Origin: Sipunculus nudus
Taxonomy: Eukaryota; Annelida; Sipuncula; Golfingiida; Sipunculidae
Reading direction: 5' to 3'
Assembly: GCA_026874595.1 (NCBI GenBank)
Contig: CM049313.1
Coordinates: 65,106,159 to 65,170,158 of the forward strand
DNA: 64,000 nt
Shown here: positions 58,965 to 64,000 of the stretch, piece by piece
How positions within the stretch are numbered: the first letter of the stretch is position 1
Layout: each line of letters opens with the position of its first letter
Position numbers and translations under genes: made by a program
The notes under the pieces: generated by a model
What the model was told of the DNA's origin: nothing
What the model saw: the letters and a program-made list of their open reading frames with translations, nothing else
Databases searched by the model: none

Positions 58965-59639
58965 TACGCTCTTTACACAGCGCTTTACCTATAGGGCTAC
59001 TTCCTATATCGTAAGGCGCTGTTTGTTATGACCTCGTATCCTGCTTTGCAACACCAGAGGGGAGCACTGTATTTTTGTCCAATCAGATGAAACTTTGTGC
59101 TGGAAGACAAAGCCAAGCGAGGAATACTCGGAGCCAATCATATTCATTTCTTTTGAGTGACAGCTCATCCCCCAGCGTAACCGTCTAAACAGGCCACAGG
59201 CTCAGAGAGAATTGCCCCTGACGTGGTTTGCTTAGGGCCTTGGGCACATAGGATGCTCGGCCGGTGAGCTGTAATTCAAACAAAACGTAACAACAAAGGC
59301 TTCGTGCACACCTCGCTGGCTGGTTTCAGTTCTGCAGACAACAGATACATGGATACGCTAACACAGTCATAATGTCATAATCGAATCGGTCGCTGATGCG
59401 AGAATGCAGAGGGAGCAATTAAAATTCGACCGGAAACTCATCAAACGGCGCTTGAAGCGCGGCAATGGGCGGAGCCAGGATGCCTGTCGAGTGTTTGTTT
59501 ATTGGCATCTGATTGGCTGCTTGTCACATCATACGCACGTTTATTTCAGTGGACAACAAACCGCCATCTGGTGTCTAAATATATCATAAACGGTCAAAGC
59601 TGGCAGCGTGAAAATCAGTTGCTTCTTTAGAAGAGCGTA
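58965..59639. mobile_element. Mutator-like MITE, 675 bp, inside the LINE RT
   Basis: Flanked by ATAAGTGAA on both sides (58956-58964 and 59640-59648), a 9-bp duplication typical of Mutator-like elements. Terminal bases TACGCTCTT and AAGAGCGTA are inverted. With the element and one duplicate ignored, the RT frame reads through. It contains no transposase and is more GC-rich and CpG-rich than the LINE. Confidence 0.8.
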
Positions 59640-59694
59640 ATAAGTGAACAGATGCAAGAACTTTTTAGCAGTATAGTTAGTCCAGAGATGTCTG

Positions 59695-59815
59695 CATATA
59701 GAAAAATACATTGTAAAGACAGTGTCCTATTACATATAGAAAAATACATTGTAAAGACAGTGTCCTATTACATATAGAAAAATACATTGTAATGACAGTG
59801 TCCTATTACATCTTA
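59695..59815 (+). repeat. 38-bp triplication within the LINE RT
   Basis: CATATAGAAAAATACATTGT plus AAAGACAGTGTCCTATTA occurs three times, starting at 59695, 59733 and 59771, with one substitution in the third. The unit is part of the RT coding sequence and 38 bp breaks its frame. Confidence 0.93.
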
Positions 59816-61256
59816 CATATTAAAAGCAGAAGTAGGAGCAGTGTAAATGGACCTAGGTCAATCTTTTGATTGTTTTCCATTTGACCTATTAGTAGCAAAA
59901 ATGAAAACCTATGGCATGTCAGATAAAGCTCTTCTGCTAAACTAAATTAGTAGTTAATTAAAACATAGGAAACATGAAGTAAAAACTGAGAGTTGCCGCA
60001 GCAAGTGGAGAAATATGGTCAAAGGTACTCCACAGGGCTCGACTGTTGGCCCGACACTCTTCAACTTTTATTATGAATGATTTTATTTATCTTCAGCAGA
60101 GGTACAAAGGTAACTTTGCTGCTGACAACACACTTGATGTCATTGCAAACAATGAGGTGAACTCTCACTAATGAAATGGATAGAAATTTAAGTTTCACAC
60201 AACACATATCCATTATTATTAAAAAAGGTGCAAAAGCATTATATGCACTTAAAGAATGAGAAACAACATAGACTAAGACTGCTGTCTTTTTACATGATTA
60301 GACGTTATTTGCTGAATCACATGATGTATTGTTGCACTGCATGGCACTTCACTTATAAGAAAAATTAATAGAACAAAATACAGGAACGAGTTCTACGATA
60401 TGTCTTTAAAGACTACAAAAGTACATATTATAACCTCTTGTTAGAATCAAATTTACCTTCGCTTGAAACAGCCGGAAAAGAACAGTGCATGCCCATAACA
60501 GTGTTCTAAATATTTCAAAGTCTAAGCCAAGTGTCTTTAAATGAAAACAGCCCTTATAATTAACGAAACAGTGAAAAGAAACTTGCTCTACAGCACAAAA
60601 ACACAGAAAACATGGGGCATCAAGTCTGATGCTCTCTGTCTGGGGAAATTAATGCTTATTCAGAACTCAACACTTTTTAAAAGAACTTGTACAATGTATT
60701 GTCAATGTATTAATTTGTTTATTATACCCTAGTTGTTTTACTATTCCAGTAAACCTTTTTAATTGGATCCTAATGGTCTAAATACATTTGTCTCATGTGT
60801 CTCTATCTATTATTGCAGTATCTTTTTAAAATCAGTATCTTACTAAAAGTTACTATACATGAAAGATGGACTGATACTGCAGTGAAATGTGTAAATCATA
60901 CTTATTATCTTGTATTTTTAATCTTACTTTTAAATGATTGGTTTTCATTACATTCTCATGTAGTCGGTTACAAAAGCTCTGTGAGAATATGTTGTTCCCG
61001 TTGAACACAGAAAACCGATTTTAAATAAACATATCTTATCTTACTTATATCATCATTTGGCCCTCAATTGTAATGACGGCATACCATACTGGATAACCTC
61101 CCCTCATTTCAGTCGTGTTTGTTGAACTGGCCATAAGAAGTAACACTGGATGACCAGACCACATTGCACATTCATACAACTTCAACAGTTCTGGAAACAC
61201 GCAACACGTTGGTAAGAACGCAAATGTTCATAATTCTGCAGCAGGTTCTTGAGGTC

Positions 61257-61538
61257 TTATTGTTGTCGTGGGGTAAGTTGTGACAGCTTGGCATCCAGGT
61301 TGTTAAGCACGTCTGAGTTTTTGAGTGGTAATGTTCCACACTGAATGTCTACATCACACTTACAATCAGTATCTACTTTAACTGGGTCAGGGTCAGTTAT
61401 CACATAATTAACAGCAGTAACATTATGTACAAAGGTCCTCCTCGGTGAACGATCCCCTTTGCCGTAAAACCGTTGGCATAATGTCCCACAATTTCTACAC
61501 AAAGTGGCTGAAATTCGATCAATACAACACTGGAACAT
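61257..61538 (-). CDS. Cysteine-containing open frame, 93 codons, unrecognised
   Basis: A minus-strand ATG-started frame with clustered cysteines (CC at 4-5, CRNCGTLC near 14-21, CKCDVDIQC near 59-67) and a hydrophilic C-terminus ending in TAA. No domain is recognised. It could be a terminal exon, a fossil or a chance frame. There is no supporting splice partner nearby. Listed only because the composition is less random than in neighbouring frames. Confidence 0.2.
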   Translation of the reverse strand: MFQCCIDRISATLCRNCGTLCQRFYGKGDRSPRRTFVHNVTAVNYVITDPDPVKVDTDCKCDVDIQCGTLPLKNSDVLNNLDAKLSQLTPRQQ

Positions 61539-61829
61539 TTTAATTTATCTTCGACGCCGTTTAATATTATATCGTAGCCTGGATAAGACGGGGAAACAAC
61601 ACCATTTGACGAGACTTATTAAATGCCGATCTTCCAACATGGCAAACAACTGACTTAACTCCCGAACCGTACATTATACAAGGAATTTGTAAACGCAGCT
61701 CTAGCCAATAGGTGGCAGCATCGGCTATACTACAAATACAATACCTAAGTCCAGGGTACGGGTCAAATACAGTGTGCCAAACATAAATTCCAATTAAAAT
61801 ACGATAGCTGGTCACAAACAAGTACAAAT

Positions 61830-62300
61830 AAAAATATGAGTGACTGATAATAAATACAGAAACAAATACAGAATATCAAATACAAATACAATTACAAATA
61901 CGCAAATGTAAGTTATACAGAATATTTAATAAATTCCGGCACCATATATATTCATAATGTCTAAGGGAGAAGTGAAACACTTGACGTGATGCTATCTTTT
62001 GGGTTGTTCGGAAGTTAGGCAGTTGTTAATTTTTTTTACATTAGGGCATATATGAATATGTATTTATACATATGTATTTGTTCAGTATTTGATTAAATAC
62101 ATGAGAGATTGAGATCAAATACAAACACAAATAAAAATATTATTATTTTGCACATAACAAATACAAATATAAATACAAAAATATACTTTGACGTATTTAA
62201 ATACAAATGCGTATTGGACCCGAACCCTGCCTTAGTCACATTTCTCATGTGACACCGATTGATGCCGAAGCTGAAGTCCCTTAAACGTGTGTGTGTATAT
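61830..62300. other. AT-rich intergenic DNA with ACAAATA words
   Basis: Many short words such as ACAAATACA repeat irregularly at 61850-61900 and 62120-62180. No gene. Confidence 0.5.
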
Positions 62301-62606
62301 ATATATTTATATATATGCCCCACCAGAGCTTTCGGCGATTGGGACTGATGGATCATGGATCAAGCTCACTGGCATCGAAAATTGGCCCAAAAGTTACTTG
62401 TTGATCATGTATAGGGACGATGATTTTTTTGTTTGATTTCATTACAAACACTCAAGCAACTACAAATGAAATATGTAGCTGCAGTCTTAAGAGCCGTTAG
62501 CAAAGATGGGACTTTATCAAAATATTTGCAAGGGCCCCGGATACATACGTTATCGATCAAGGGTGGCGAGGGGTCGGATGCAATGTTCGTGTTTTGTTGA
62601 TGTGGA

Positions 62607-62608
<2 letters not shown>

Positions 62609-62664
<56 letters not shown>
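62609..62664. repeat. (TA)n-(GT)n microsatellite at the SINE tail
   Basis: A TA run followed by GTGTGTGTGT directly abuts the 3' end of the minus-strand SINE, as at 13639-13706. Confidence 0.93.
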
Positions 62665-62666
62665 AT

Positions 62667-62985
62667 TTGACAGGGCGGTAGCATTCACTTCCTTTAATTT
62701 TTATATTTTGAACTTGGTGTCATCCACACCTGGTATTTACCGCACCTGCAGGTCCTGGGTGTGTAATCAACCCAATTCCTGGGTGATAACAGAGATGAAC
62801 TCCCCAAAGACGCACTCGTTTTTGAGTGATACACGGCAGCGGGACACTGCCTTTTAATTAAGCCTACAGAGTGCTCATCCTTGGTAGGGGATGACCGTGA
62901 AAAATCTCATCGCATCGGCTGAGATTCTAACCCACGATCTCCCGGCTTTGAGTCCTGCGCTGTACGCCTGAGCAACAGAAATCGG
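62667..62985 (-). mobile_element. tRNA-derived SINE, copy B, near full length
   Basis: On the minus strand the head has an A-box-like TTGCTCAGGCGTAC (near 62970) and a B-box-like GGGTTAGAATCTC (near 62927). The body has TTTTTCACGGTC, CTCTGTAGGCTTAAT, ACGAGTGCGTC and GCAGGTGCGGTAAATACC, ending next to a CA/TA tail. It aligns with copy A (32537) through head and mid-body, and with the fragment at 13738 through the tail. Confidence 0.78.
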
Positions 62986-63344
62986 TTGTCAGTGCCCCTT
63001 TGGATCCTGCACTACATGCAACACAATATCAGTTTCATATTTTTTACCAAGCTTACCTTGAAATTAGGGTTTTAGGTCCGCTTGTACTGGACGGAGTGCA
63101 AAGCCCGCACCAGAATTGCAACATAGGGCCTTCCAACAATGTAAGAAATGTTAAATTCATATATACGTTTTCCTCTAATTTAACTCTGATCTTCTTTCCA
63201 AATGAACTATGGCCTTTTAAGTTTTGCCGATCAATTGCGGTTAACTCAGATCATCTGTCGTATTTAAGTGTCGCGTGAGGCATTATTCAGTTATCCGTAC
63301 ATTTCGAAACGACAATAAGAAAATTCCTGGTGTATAGTGTATAA

Positions 63345-63696
63345 TGTTACGGAACCTAATAACAACACATCACGTCGTCACGAGCATAAATTTTGTTATG
63401 GAGATAAAAAATCAGATTCTGTACCACTTCGCAGCGTGAAATGTCTAGGGGAATGAATAAAGAAGTCAGTGGTTTTTTTTTAACAAACAAACTGCCGGCT
63501 CTATACAGAGCTTCCCATCCGAAAATACTGGAAAATGGAAAATTCCTGAAGAACAATACACACGCAAATGAACATACCTGAAACATCTAGAACATAGAAC
63601 GCTGTGTTTCTACACTTCAGACCCTACACGTGAGGCTGCCCAACTCGCACGTCTCCCATAGCAACGAACTATGCTGCCTAACAGGAACATGTAACA
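63345..63696 (-). mobile_element. LTR fragment related to the solo LTR at 36972
   Basis: The plus strand begins TGTTACGGAACCTAATAA, then GATAAAAAATCAGATTCTGT and CGTGAAATGTCTAGGGGAAT. These are the inverted equivalents of 37670-37807. The right limit is tentative: GTAACA at 63691-63696 could be the other end, but the sequence beyond 63480 has diverged from the first LTR. A diverged ~67-bp tandem repeat with ACACTCYTGCGYACA lies at about 63685-63775. Confidence 0.5.
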
Positions 63697-64000
63697 CTCC
63701 TGCGCACATTAAACCAGGGCCTGCCTAACACGAATCAGAATGTCAACAGACACATGTGACACTCTTGCGTACAATAAAACAGACACCTGTAAAATAAAAA
63801 AAAGCGGAATAATTATTACCTAATTAATATTCAGGCAGGAGGTGAAACTCCTTTACAAAGTCCAGACAAAAAACGGTCCGCCCTCCTTTAACTTTTAAAG
63901 GGTCACTACCAGTTTTATAGTGTCAATACCACTAATCAAGGCTTGTCAAAACTTATTCACAGTAGGTGCCACTTCAATATAATAATTTATAAACTCCTTA

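Larger units (their letters stand above)
58809..61060 (+). mobile_element. 5'-truncated CR1/L2-like LINE with a nested MITE
   Basis: Plus-strand pieces of one reverse transcriptase in order: MPVSLLPSISKLFEKIISE, then (after the nested MITE) SPEMSAYRKIHCKDSVLLHI, FDCFPFDLLVAKMKTYGMSD, VKGTPQGSTVGPTLFN (60020-60070), and a degenerate catalytic FAADNTL (60113-60133) where FADD is usual. C-terminal fragments continue to about 60660. The 3' end is AAATAAACATATCTTATC. Several stops and shifts show it is dead. It is flanked by CCCTC(G/A)ATT. Confidence 0.82.
58738..61190 (+). repeat. Unnamed dispersed repeat family X, copy interrupted by a LINE
   Basis: Left piece 58738-58808 and right piece 61061-61190 together match the uninterrupted copy at 35981-36172. 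CCCTCGATT and CCCTCAATT at the two junctions are the target-site duplication of the LINE. Confidence 0.7.

Overview
The window looks like nuclear DNA from an invertebrate animal. A lophotrochozoan, probably a mollusc, is my best guess. The support is spliced genes with GT/AG introns, very long intergenic tracts, long (TA)n arrays, DIRS-like, CR1/L2-like, Penelope-like, hAT-like and Mutator-like elements, and a FMRFamide-receptor-type GPCR. The species cannot be read from the sequence. Nothing here is bacterial, so operons, ribosome binding sites and CRISPR do not apply.

Only two host genes are well supported. The first is a single-coding-exon class A GPCR at 19910-21064 (+). Its stop codon lies inside the first unit of a 22-bp minisatellite that fills the 3' flank. 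The second is a nicotinamide/amine N-methyltransferase-like gene (NNMT/PNMT/TEMT family) on the minus strand. Its exons are at 39992-40421, 41136-41343 and 42615-42761, and the start-codon end lies 11.3 kb away at 54065-54077. The gap is an 11,303-bp DNA transposon (42762-54064) with ~490-bp terminal inverted repeats starting CACTATG and a TAA target-site duplication. If the transposon and one TAA copy are ignored, the three exons join in phase to give exactly 264 codons plus a stop.

Layout. 1-1882: decayed DIRS-like retroelement (gag and RT, minus strand). 2-19 kb: intergenic DNA with a hAT-like MITE (6841-7376), a hairpin repeat (11546-11717), a MITE inside a (GA)n tract (12426-12830), a SINE 3' fragment and a 30-bp minisatellite. 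19.5-21.4 kb: the GPCR. 22.5 kb: a 172-bp MITE. 25.4-29.5 kb: a 37-bp minisatellite with 353/355-bp and 708-bp higher-order periods. 30-32 kb: (TA)n arrays and a perfect 169-bp palindrome carrying two opposed hammerhead-ribozyme-like folds. 32.5 kb: a tRNA-derived SINE. 36.6-38.05 kb: a LINE fossil split by a solo LTR. 40.0-54.1 kb: the methyltransferase gene and its inserted transposon. 55-58 kb: intergenic DNA and dispersed repeats. 58.7-61.2 kb: a three-level nest (unnamed repeat, then LINE, then Mutator-like MITE). 62.6-63.7 kb: a second SINE copy and a second LTR fragment.

The two host genes show no functional link. Most of the window is a record of layered transposition. Three insertions (methyltransferase exon 1, LINE RT by MITE, LINE RT by LTR) can be recognised because the interrupted coding sequence can be read on both sides.
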